64,000 bases of DNA, taken from the NCBI GenBank assembly GCA_022316685.1, contig JAKJHU010000005.1, positions 14,734,707 through 14,798,706 of the forward strand. The letters run 5' to 3'. This document shows positions 47,101 to 57,100 of this stretch, piece after piece. A program made the position numbers and the translations under genes. Positions within the stretch are counted from its first letter, which is position 1; every line of letters begins with the position of its first letter. This stretch comes from Progne subis subis (lineage: Eukaryota > Chordata > Aves > Passeriformes > Hirundinidae). The notes under the pieces were generated by a model. The model saw nothing but the letters and a program-made list of their open reading frames with translations. It made no database searches and was not told where the DNA came from.

Positions 47101-49889
47101 TTTAAAAGCACTAAACATTTCAAATGTCTTTAAAGCTTTTTCTACCACTCCCACATTCTTTAGTAAGGAATCAGTGGGGGAGCTGCTCTCTCCACTCTCA
47201 GGACCGAGCGGTAGAAATTTTCTGAGTCACCTCAACAATACAGACATGAAGATAAGCCGGAAAGCAGTAGTACATCTCAAAGCAGTAGCACATATGTTAC
47301 TAAGGTTTTAATTCAGGATTCCACATTCTCAGCATTTCCTCACAACCTTCACAGCACTGAAATAAAGCATCCAATGCAGTTTGTAAAAACATTATTTGCT
47401 GGATTCAGGTATCAGGTTAAGGATAAAAAGTCTCTCATGGCCACTCAAATGGCATCTTTTGGACATTATTCCTGAATTTTGCACGCCTTAATGACACTTT
47501 CAAGTTCATCCAGAGCATACAACACATAGGTTTACTCAGGTATCAGCAATTCTCACTTTCACCCAAGTACAAGCAGTTACATTCTGCTGTGAAGCCAGCT
47601 GGCAAGCAGACAGAAGTGTGTCTATACAGTAATAATTTCTTTGAGGTAAACTGATATCTTAAAAAAAAATCATCACAACAGCAAAAAAACCCCAGAAACT
47701 ATTCCACCTTCTTAAAAAGATACACACGTTATTTCACACACTTTCATCGGTCCAATTGAAAGACTCAAGGTTTAGAAAAAACTTTATTTTAGCGCAGCTC
47801 TGCTACACCTGCAAGGTTTTTGCAAAAAGCAGCGTATCTCAAATTTTGAGATCGTAACAAAAAATTACATGATGGCGTCCTGTATATTTTAGTGTCTCAC
47901 ATGGGCTTGTGACTTTCATGACCCCTTCATTTGACCAGTGACATAAGTGACACCAAATTCAGGTCTCCCCACCACGTGCGCTGTATACATTAACTGCATG
48001 TTTGTCTTACCTCCACTTGTAGGCAACCAAGATTATTAACCAAGACAGAGCAGAACAGCTGATGTGAAAACTAACAAGGCACACAAATTTCACTTGATCT
48101 TTGTTATTAACCTTTTATTGCAAAATACTTGTCCAGCAAAATTACTACAATTTCCTACTGACTCAGGCTTTGTTTAGTTCAAGTAACTAATGGAGAATGG
48201 ACTAAACTCACAACAATCAACAAATCTTCTAGTTTTACAGCACTACAGAACAGAATTTATGCTTTTTACTTATATTTAATTTCCAGTTAGCAGCATCACT
48301 GAAGCTACAACAAAGGACTTTCCCCTAACAATATTGCCATGACATAATTCAACACTTTTAAAAGAGAATGTTTCCCTTCTTTTATTTCTTTTATGTTCTC
48401 CTGTATCATCTATTCCATTAAGCTTCCATCTCACCTGTTGACTGTGGATATACAAACCTTTTGCCAGTGCCTCTTTGTACTTCTCCTCGACAACGTTCAG
48501 GTTGTTCACGTAGGTGGCATGGTGCTTGCTGTGGTGCAACTGCATGATCTGTGCATTAATATGAGGTTCCAGAGCAGCATAGTCATACGGCAAGTCAGGA
48601 AGAGTGTGCTTTTGTCTAGAAACCAAGCACCCCAAGGGTGCTACCAACTTGGCACTGCTTCTAGAAAAGAAAAGAAAAAACAAAAACCAAACAAACAGAA
48701 GCAAGTAGTCTTATTCAGTAAAACCTGGGCTTTACCAGTGAAATATATTGAATATGCTGATGTTATGATCAGCTGCTTTACATACCTGGAGTGATATCTT
48801 AGCCAAAAAAATCAGATTTCTATTTCTCAAGAGTTTAAAGCAAGCATACTTTGCAGCTTAACAGCAAAGATGAATTCACACAAAGGTCACACATACAAGG
48901 CTTTGCACTGTGAAGCTGCTGCTTCTCAAACCGAGCCTCCAGGCCACTGCAAAGACTCATGTGCCCTCCTCCCAAGCATGCTCGTGAGGGAAAAGTAGGG
49001 AGAGCAATTAAAAGCCAGCAGTAACTTGATGAAGCTTCAAAGCTTCACCTAATCTTTATTGATTAAAAATAGAAGCAAAGATGTCGCTGAAACGTCCTTC
49101 CGTCGCTAAACACAAGGTCCCTGTACTGGGAAATAAAAAAGCAAAAAAACCCGCAGAGTCACCGGGCTCCCGGGACTGAACCTCTCCAGCATTTACACGG
49201 ACATGTGTTTCCCCGGCCCCACGGCGGGTACCGGGAAACCACACGGGGCGTCACGGCCGCCATGCCCGGCACAGACACCGCGCAGGTTGCGTTACCCTTC
49301 CCCATTTTAACACCTCGCACTTGTCATGAGACACGACAAGGGCCACGACGAGAGGAGAACCGCCGGGCCGCCAGGACGGTCAGCTCTGAGGCCCGCCGCC
49401 GTATCGCTGGTGACCTTGACATAAGCCAGGGACACGCCGCGAGCAAAGCCCTCGGGACCCCGAAGAGCGGCCGAGTGCGGCGACCCCGGCCAGCAAAAAC
49501 GAGACGCTCTGGCAGCACCGTGTCAGGTCACCTGAGCTCCTCGGCGGACGGCGCGGACAGAACCTGGAAGGGCTCAAGGACGACCGCCAGCAGCCCCCGC
49601 CTCGGCCGGCGCCGATCCGGCGGGGCAGGCGGCAGCAGCACGACCTCCCTTCCTATGAAATGGCGGGGGGCAGACACCGAGGGGCGAGAAGACAACCCTC
49701 CCTGCCTCCTCCCCCGCTGCCGCCCTCCCGTCCCCGGCTCGGCGGCGGAGAGCCAGGGCAGGGCAGGGCAGGGCAGAGCGGTGCGGTGCGGTGCGGCCGC
49801 CGCCCCCAGCGCGGGGCTCTGCCCAGCCCCGCGCTCTCCCCGGCGCGGCAAGTCTCTCACCTGCCCGCGGCGGCGAAGCGGCGCAACAT
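44006..49889 (-). CDS. SOD2: Mitochondrial manganese superoxide dismutase, five coding exons, complete
   Basis: Converts superoxide to oxygen and hydrogen peroxide in the mitochondrial matrix as a Mn-dependent homotetramer. Minus-strand join: 49889-49861, 48660-48458, 46358-46242, 45636-45457, 44151-44006. This gives 675 nt, 224 residues plus TAG, and every intron is GT-AG. Exons of 117 and 180 nt match my memory of the human exon sizes. Residues 1-26 are an Arg/Ala-rich matrix-targeting peptide; the mature chain starts at [10 protein letters not shown] (Lys27) and is 198 residues, the family's usual length. The Mn ligands are His52, His100, Asp185 and His189 (the last two in [10 protein letters not shown]); Tyr60 is the active-site gateway tyrosine. 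The start is the only ATG with a targeting peptide that splices in frame to exon 2. Introns in transcript order are 1,200, 2,099, 605 and 1,305 bp. No frameshift or missing residue is seen. Identification is essentially certain; exact transcript ends are inferred. Confidence 0.97.
45457..45636 (-). CDS. SOD2: SOD2 coding exon 4: C-terminal alpha/beta domain
   Basis: This 180-nt exon follows TTCTGTTACAG and ends AACAACAG|GTCAGG. It encodes [40 protein letters not shown] and [20 protein letters not shown] plus the first base of Gly177. It includes the GSGWGWL motif and the second-sphere Gln/Trp residues that tune the Mn site. Phase 1 at both ends matches its neighbours. Confidence 0.96.
46242..46358 (-). 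CDS. SOD2: SOD2 coding exon 3: second Mn ligand and dimer-contact loop
   Basis: This 117-nt exon is bounded by TCTTTAG|GTGATG and CCTAAAG|GTTAGT. It encodes Gly78 (split) to Gly117 (split): [20 protein letters not shown], then [18 protein letters not shown]. Mn ligand His100 sits in [11 protein letters not shown], a hallmark of Fe/Mn SODs. It is too short to appear as a free-standing ORF and was recovered from translated similarity and splice phase (1-1). Confidence 0.95.
48458..48660 (-). CDS. SOD2: SOD2 coding exon 2: rest of presequence and N-terminal helical hairpin
   Basis: This 203-nt exon follows a long pyrimidine tract ending TTTTCTAG. It completes Arg10 and runs to Lys77 plus one base of Gly78 (donor AAAAG|GTTTGT). 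It carries the presequence end (PLGCLVSRQ), the mature N-terminus [11 protein letters not shown], Mn ligand His52 in MQLHHSKHH, and Tyr60 in ATYVNNLN. Read past the donor, the frame continues 30-odd codons into intron 2 before a stop, which has no support as a product. Confidence 0.96.
49756..49773 (+). repeat. Four GGG runs with 2-nt loops: G-quadruplex motif in SOD2 intron 1
   Basis: GGG runs at 49756-49758, 49761-49763, 49766-49768 and 49771-49773 are separated by CA. This is a perfect canonical quadruplex motif on the plus strand, the template strand for SOD2. It starts 88 bp into intron 1 from the exon 1 donor side. A GTGCG repeat follows directly (about 49780-49795). Confidence 0.8.
49861..49889 (-). 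CDS. SOD2: SOD2 coding exon 1: start codon and first half of the targeting peptide
   Basis: This 29-nt coding part encodes MLRRFAAAG plus two bases of Arg10. The donor is GGGCAG|GTGAGAG. It is too short to stand out as an open frame and was found by matching phase with exon 2. The alternating Arg/hydrophobic pattern is typical of an amphipathic matrix presequence. It lies in a CpG island, and the 5' UTR continues to higher coordinates. The sequence differs from the chicken presequence as I remember it, as expected for a fast-evolving targeting peptide. Confidence 0.9.
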
Positions 49890-50245
49890 GGCGGCGTCTG
49901 CAGGCGGGCGCGACTCTCAGGGCGCAGCCGCGGCCCGCCCGCTCTCCGCCCCAGCCGCGGGGGCTGAGCTCGGCCGAGCCGCAGGTGACACACCCCGCGG
50001 TCACCCCCGTCCTTCGAATTCGGGAAAATATCATCTCTCAGCAGTGGGTGTAGCTCGTCTTTATGGAAAGAACCGCTCCTAGAATCGTTATCTTAACAGT
50101 CAGGCCCGCAGTAATTTCGGCCGAGGCGAGGCCGCCTTAGCGCCCCTACGAAACAGCTAAAGTGCCGCCCGGTGCCTGTGTCTCCGAGAGGATACAGCAG
50201 CGCGGCACGGCACCGGCAGCTCTAACGCTACCCTTTCAGCGTTTT

Positions 50246-50279
50246 TGGTCTACAATTTACTTCTGTTGTTTCATTTCTG

Positions 50280-50312
<33 letters not shown>

Positions 50313-52959
50313 TCTTATTTCCCCCAACATCTGCTTTCCTGCATGTAGCAATTCAGCGGCCTCTGGTGCTCATGAAAATCCCAATTACCTTAACCCCCTC
50401 AGATAAAATAATCGGTAGTTAACGTGAGTCCATTAAGAACTGGCTCTTCAGCGAGGTCAGGGAGGAGAAGCTCATCCCTCAGAGTTAGAAGGCATTCTGC
50501 AGACAAATATTAGGTAAAATTTAAATTATATGGAATTAATCTCTGCTACCAGAAAACCTTTGTTCTTTATATTTTGTCTTCTTAAATACACATAACCTTA
50601 AGATCTTACAGCACCCACATTTACCAGACTATAAAAACTCACATTAAAAAATATAGTGAGGGCTAAGCCTGAACCATTTTGTTGTGAATAAATAACCTCG
50701 TCTTGCCAGTTTGGAAGAAATCCACCTGCAACGACCCCACAAAGGGAATCCCAGCCCCCTGGGAGACACAGTGCTTCCATCCCTGACTTCTCAAGGCAGC
50801 CTAGAAAAGGACAGTAATTCAGCTTCTCTGATCAGCCAGAGGTTGCTCTTGCAGGAATCTGGACAGTGAAAATAGCTGTCCTAGCAGTAGCTAAGATGTA
50901 AGCAAAGTGTCCAAAATCAGCAAGTTCTTTGTCCCCGGCTACTGAAAATACATGCACCAAGATATAGGTTCTATCTAATTTCAAAGAGGAATATGTTGTA
51001 TTTATTGGATCAATAAAATGTCATTTTTTTTTGTTAAAATGAACCAACTACATCCAGGATTATTAAGTGTCATAATACAGGCACCAATAGCCAGGCAAAA
51101 CCATGAATAAATATTATGGGCTTTTAGCATTTGCATATGTAGTATTACACTGCAGTTCACTAATGCTTGTAGCAAGTGTTCTATGAAAGCAAGTCAATTA
51201 TGTAATTATTAATTTTATTATTAACTGCCACAGTTGCTGGGTTGCTTTCATTTTGGAATTTAAAAAAAAAAAAAAAAAAAATCACACTAAGCAGCCCAGC
51301 TGGCTTATTTAGAAGATACTGTCTAAGAAGAGGATGACAAGGGGAATGGTTTGTCTTACACTTTTTTTTTCCTAACGACTTGAAGTCTGATGGTATAATT
51401 TGTATTTCTGATTATTTTAATACTATTTAAAAATAACATACCATTCTTGAGAAAATAAAAGCCGCATGTCAAGATGATTTTCAAGTCATGAATGTCCTGT
51501 AATACCTGTCTGATTTAAATAAAAAGTCATCACCACTGGGGAACTGTGCCTTTTTTTAGTGACCACAGATTTCCTGACAAGGCTTTTTACCATCTGATCG
51601 CATAAAGCCCAATTACTATATTGTGTTATGAGTATTTGAAGCATCTTACAAACACTGTATTTTACCATGTGCAGGATGCACATATAAACACATGCTACAT
51701 AAGCTACCAATATGATAAGACCGGATAAAATTCATCATCAGGGACTTCAGTGATCTAAAAATTTCCTTTGGGTGCAGATGCCAGTACCATTTTTGCACAA
51801 GTACTTATCACTTCACTTTCACACATCCAACCATTCAACTGCTATTCAAGCAATCAGGCCTGAAGCAACATTCAAAAGCAACATGGCATCACTCATGGAA
51901 TTTATACTTCTTCCAGTGATGACTACCAAGTGATTTTAAACACTGATGTGAACCCTGTGAAATTAAAATAGCAGTGGTACTAGCCATGGACTAGCATGTT
52001 TTTAATACCAACAGGTGTAGATGCTGGCAATTTAATTACATCCATTTGTCTTGGACAATATTACTGCAGACACTGATTTATGCCACTTAAAAATGCTACC
52101 ACAGAAGCCCTTCTATAATCTTAAGAATTTACTGGAACTGTAAATTTAAACAAAGTCAAGTGTACTCTGGAGCTTTTGACAAAAACTTTCAACAAGTCTC
52201 TTTCCACAGTGAACTAACTGCAAAGCAGTTAAGCTATTTCTTTTTATTTTAGTAGCTATATATGCATTAATTTTATTAGTCATCTGGTAATTACAAGACT
52301 CACAGTTAGAAAAGTGTTTGGAACTGGACTTAAGTCCACCCTAAAATACACCACTAAGTACTTTTGTCTCACACCCTGAACAATGCTTTTTCATCTTCTT
52401 GTTCATGTGCTACCAACACTAAAATAGTGGACATAAACACCAAAAATCCAGGTTCTGAAATTCATAGCTCATTGCTACTGAATACAAGTATGTTTAATTA
52501 AAAGGAATTCTTTCATTCTCCTGCACCTGTCAAAAAACCAGTTGCCTCAGGAAGGCATTTAGAAACAAAGTTATCTGGTTCGAAAGGCTAATTCCTTCAA
52601 GTTTTTTAGTTTCATTTGTGCATTTACCTGTTAGGTACTTCAAGATTTGGAGTTTGGCTTGTTTTCTGAGTTTTTTTGTAATCATTAATAAAGCCAGGTT
52701 CAAACTCTAAGGCTTGCTTTTGTTAACTTCTCCTTTCCACCTTCCCCCAACCCCCACCCTTTTTCTGCCAATAAGGACAAAACCTGTGGAGCAAGCATTA
52801 TCAGGCTGTCCTGAAATTAGTATGAGTACAAACCTACAACTCCATGTATTTGGCATATGCTGATGGGATTGACACAGATACAAACTCATTTCAAAAGCAA
52901 GGACTTTAAGTACACCTCATACAAATAAGCCACGTAAACCAATGCAGAACAATGAGGAA
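50246..52959. other. Spacer between WTAP 3' end and SOD2 promoter
   Basis: About 2.7 kb of AT-rich DNA with no recognisable gene or repeat family. It includes a pure T30 tract (50281-50310) right beside the CpG island and an A20 tract near 51,262-51,281. Confidence 0.7.
50281..50310 (-). repeat. Poly(dA:dT) tract, T30 on the plus strand
   Basis: Thirty consecutive T at the upstream border of the SOD2 CpG island. Long poly(dA:dT) tracts resist nucleosomes. It could also be a retroposed A-tail, but no element body is recognisable next to it. Confidence 0.85.
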
Positions 52960-53602
52960 ATTACATTATTAAAAGTTTTTATTTAGGTTTGGTCAGTACA
53001 GGTAAGATAATATTGGAGTCACAGAGCAATATGCATCAACAGGATACAACAGTTCTTAGAAACTGAGTAACTATGCACACAATCCATAAACATTCGGTCA
53101 CCTAAGGAGAAAATGCACAGATGTATGGTGGGAAAAACTGTAATTAACACTGAAACTACTACAGGACTCCTTCAGTAAGTCCATATTTTTAGTGATAAAA
53201 CTACTGTACTGGGCAAACTTGGCAGTCGTAAACCCACAGCTATTATGACAAATCTTGAAGGTGGTGTTAAGTTTAACAGTATGAGTAAGAATGCCCTTAC
53301 ACAGCACAGGTTCTAGATATACACATATTTGTACAGACATCATTTATGTTATACTTTATGGAAATAACTTCCATTTCAACTTCACATTAACTCATATAAA
53401 AATAACTTGAGCTACACAAACGTCCTTTTAGCAACATTCAACGTAATTAACTGTTAAAATTTCCAAAGTGGCAGAGGTATTGAAGCAAAAAGAAACCCAC
53501 AAAAAGGCAAAATTGTGACAAGTATGCACTAATTTAAACGGCTTCTGGACAGTATCCTCTCCCAATTTCAATGACACTGTATAAAAATTTTGCAGAAAAA
53601 TG
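52960..53602 (-). other. WTAP: WTAP 3' untranslated region (inferred)
   Basis: About 640 nt of AT-rich sequence from the stop codon to a canonical AATAAA at 52983-52978, which predicts cleavage near 52,955-52,965. No other AATAAA is seen on this strand between the stop and this site. Confidence 0.65.
52978..52983 (-). promoter_or_regulatory. WTAP: Polyadenylation signal AATAAA for WTAP
   Basis: Canonical hexamer on the minus strand about 620 nt past the stop; the only one before the spacer to SOD2. Confidence 0.65.
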
Positions 53603-54189
53603 TTACAAAACGGAACCCTGCACATTTACATTGGAGTCCAAACCATTCTGGACATGACGAGAACCCACAGTTCTGTTACCTTTCATGCTCACTGTTTTCT
53701 CCTCTTGAGGATCATGATTGGAGTCTGTGTCATTTGAGTGGTGAGTGAGAGAGTTTTCACTGCCAGTGGGAGAGTCTACACTTTCATACCCAGTACTGAG
53801 CTGGTTTATGTAGCTACCACTTCCTCTACCAGTTCTATCTTCAGAGTGGTTGGACAGCTTATTACCATTGCCCGGAGAAGCTGGGAAGTCATCTTCTGTG
53901 CCGCTACCCTCCCTATAAAATCCAGGCCCAGACGTCCGCTGATGGGAGGAGCTGCCATTGCTTGGTCCGTTTGCCAGGCGGCTGCAGTCTTTGCCCACAG
54001 CCTCTCCCTGCTCTGCGGGCTCAGAGGATGGAGTCCTGCTGGTACCTGCATTGGAGGCCTGGGATAGCTGCTGCTGCTGGTACTGTGCCAACTGCTGGCG
54101 GGTCTCCTTCAACTGCTGCTGAAGAACTAGAATGGTACTCTGCATACCCTCTACTTCCTCATCAAGCTGGATGATGAAGTCATTCAATT
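53603..54189 (-). CDS. WTAP: WTAP last coding exon, residues 203 to C-terminus
   Basis: A 587-nt coding part after TTTACATAG. It starts ELNDFIIQLDEEVEGMQSTI and continues through a Gln-rich coiled-coil end (QQQLKETRQQLAQYQQQQ) into a Ser/Gly/Asn-rich disordered tail with SPTGSENSLTHHSNDTDSNH and the conserved end NRTVGSRHVQNGLDSNVNVQ. TAA is at 53605-53603. The tail shows several substitutions against human, as expected for a disordered region, while the coiled coil is unchanged. Confidence 0.96.
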
Positions 54190-57100
54190 CTATGTAAAGA
54201 AAACACATTTGTTGCAAACACTTAATAGCCCATATATAGCTTGAATCTCAGATAAGAAATTAAAATCCCGTAACTCAATACTTTATGCTAAATTTTTTCA
54301 ATGAACTATTTCTCAGCCATCAGGTATGCACTGCTTTTGATACTCTGCCTCTGAAGGAGAAAATGCTTAACAACTATGGTATCTACCTACTTTCTATACT
54401 GCTACTGAAAATAAGTGAGAAAAAATTATTTTCTGGCCAAGAAAAGAAGATATTCAGAAAAAGCTCAATTACAGTAACTAGTATTTCGCAAGTAGATACA
54501 AATGTGTTTATTTTTACTCAAGTATAAATCCCTGGCAGAAATACTGCAAAACCCTATTCAGTAGGCAAAAGTATAATTTCTTCATCACATTTCAAGGAAG
54601 TTCCAGTTTTTTACTATGTTTAATCCTTTAAATCCTTCAAGAGAGGACACAAAAAGACCTTCTTACCAACAAGAATGTTAACTAATTTCACAGGGTGTTT
54701 TAATATTTTACAATATTAAAACTTTAATTTTTTTAAATTAAAAATTAAAAAATCTTATTTTATTTACCTTAAAAAAGGTTTTTACGATTAGTAGTACATT
54801 CTGGAACAAAACAAATTTGACCTCAAAACAGTTTAAGAAACATTGACTCAGTCTTCAATTCAACTGCATCATCAGTATGATAGAGGAAATAAAATGCAAA
54901 CTGCTTAATATTGTAAAAAAAAATTTAAAAAGTGTTCTTACTGCTATGGAAAACAATCATTAGGAAAACTATTATTGTAGAAATCTCATCATCTTGATAC
55001 ATCTATGGTGAAAAAGAAACTCAGTGCTGGAGATTACTACATTCAAAATCAGAAGTCTTTAAAGAATATCTACTTGCTTCAATTATGTACTTAGTAAATT
55101 TCGTGGAAGTGCATTATCAAAACAGTAGTTACTATTCCCATAAAATGACATTATACAATCATCTACCTTAAGAGTTCTATTTTATACTGCTACTTTCTCA
55201 AAGAGATGAAAATACGATTGGGAGAAGATCTATCCTTAAAAATGCAGGAAATCTCAAGACTTAGATGTGATGCCATATCAAGTCTCCGGTATCCTACAAT
55301 CTTCAGGCGTAAAACAAACAAAAAGATACTCAAGTCTACGTGATGTCTAGATAGGTTATATTCCCAAACTTCAGATAACCTAATCTACCATCCTATGAAG
55401 AGCCACTGACACTATGCAAAATTTGAGACTGAAGATTTTTAAACCTGCATTTTCCCCTCCATTTAAATTATGCAAGAGGTCAGAGTTTTTATATAATTTC
55501 AATTTAGGTTTACAGTGTTGCAAAATTTAGACTATAAACATGATGAGATTTTCATTCATCTGAATTATCAAAGGAAAAAAAGAATCAGTTTTTCACATTC
55601 TTAGGTATTGTTGAAAAGTTGCTGATTTTTTTAAAATAAATTTCAAATGAGTCAGATTTAACAAGCAGCTTTCTATTCTCAGTGCATGCCTAGGCTTTAT
55701 GTAATGTTAACAGCTTTCATCTTGCCAATTCACCAGTAATGTGGGCAGTCTAAACATTCCCTACTAAATAGCAAGACTTACAGCACAAAAATCTCGATTT
55801 CAAACACTGCATTACTGGAGCTGCAAATCCCACAAGTTCCCCCAAATTTAAGGATTTTGTATGACTTTAACCAAGACTACCAGTTAATACTTACTATTGT
55901 CATATTTTACTCAATGCTGCCCTTTCATTCTGGCAAAGATGGTTTTCTATTATGTGTATCATCACAAAATTAAACTTGTAGAAGTGCAAGGCAACTTCTA
56001 TTTTTGTTAAAAAATCCCTTACCATCCTGACTGCTTTTAAGTTCCTCACTATATTTCTTCTGTAAAGCCAATTCTGCCTCAAGCTGTGCAATACGTCCTT
56101 GGGACAGCTGCCTTCCAAGCTCTTGATTCTCCTGGATAAGCATTCGACACTTCGCCATTAACTTTTTCCCTGTTTGGCTGCAAAGGAAAGAGCCATCTAT
56201 CACAAAATGAATACAAAACCTTCAGTCATCTTCCTCAATCACAATCACATACAAAAAGGAGATGCAATTTCTGCATGCCACAATTCAAGGAACATTATGC
56301 CTCAACATAATTGTCATAGCAGAAAGTCTCCCTATAGTTACCACGTGCTGTTCCAACGGCAGTTGATCTTCCGTCGCTGTCCCACAAAGTGGAAGGCAAG
56401 TTTTATTACTGAAAATATGAATAAGCATATTGTATTTGATACCAACATCTGGATTATCAGTATGCGCAATCTTGCATGTGCCAATTCTTAACGGAGCTAA
56501 GTATTTGATTAAAGATGTGTTTTGCAATTCCAAAGATCAAGGACTGCACAGAAACTACACAAGCTAATTATAAGCAAAATTTCTCCCCATCTGTTGTACT
56601 AATGAAATTTAATAACTGAATTTGGGCAAAGAAAAGGAAGTTGCTTGGGGGAAGTAATAAATCTCATGCTCATTTTTCATACTGACAACCATTTTTCTTT
56701 AAGAGGTTTAAGCATTCATTTAAATGCTGTTCAGATACTCTTGTTTAAAAACTGAGATGTCTGTTTTGCAATTCAACTTTTATATTTGACAGTCACATGC
56801 AGAGTCTGCTTCATGACTTCTATGGTCAGCATTTCTTAAGTACATCTTATATGGTGAAGAGGAATGAAAACGTAGCTGAACATTGGAAAGACATGAAGAA
56901 TGGGGTGTATTATCTATCTGCTTCCTTTAAAATGACAGATTGCAGATAGTAAGCAATGACCACTAGGACATTCAGTTTCTGAAAGAAACGTGAAACAGGA
57001 ACTAACAAGATTTTCTTTACTAAATTGGTAACATTACACATCTTTAATCTTCGTGATAAAAATCTCATTGTAAAGCATTATAGGAAGTAGTATGCAAATT

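Larger units (their letters stand above)
49140..50245 (-). promoter_or_regulatory. SOD2: CpG island with SOD2 promoter, 5' UTR, exon 1 and start of intron 1
   Basis: About 1.1 kb of dense CpG and high GC, in sharp contrast to the AT-rich surroundings. It spans the SOD2 start codon (49,889). I see no TATA box or CCAAT box just upstream of the ATG. GC boxes (Sp1/KLF type) include CCGCCCC at 49946-49952 and GCCCGCCC around 49934-49941, fitting a TATA-less housekeeping promoter. The transcription start should lie between about 49,890 and 50,010 but cannot be fixed from sequence. The island extends on both sides of exon 1, as usual for broad promoters. Confidence 0.85.

Noticed and set aside
46359..48457. 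NF-kB/C/EBP enhancer known from mammalian SOD2 intron 2
   Set aside because: I looked for a clean GGGRNNYYCC site and did not see one; by-eye scanning is not decisive, so no feature is claimed. A CACGTG E-box near 47,975 and a TGAGTCA near 47,222 are single motifs only.
48276..48457. Extended SOD2 exon 2 frame continuing past the donor
   Set aside because: Loses the Mn ligands of exons 3-5; the donor at 48,458/48,457 is in phase with exon 3, so this is intron.
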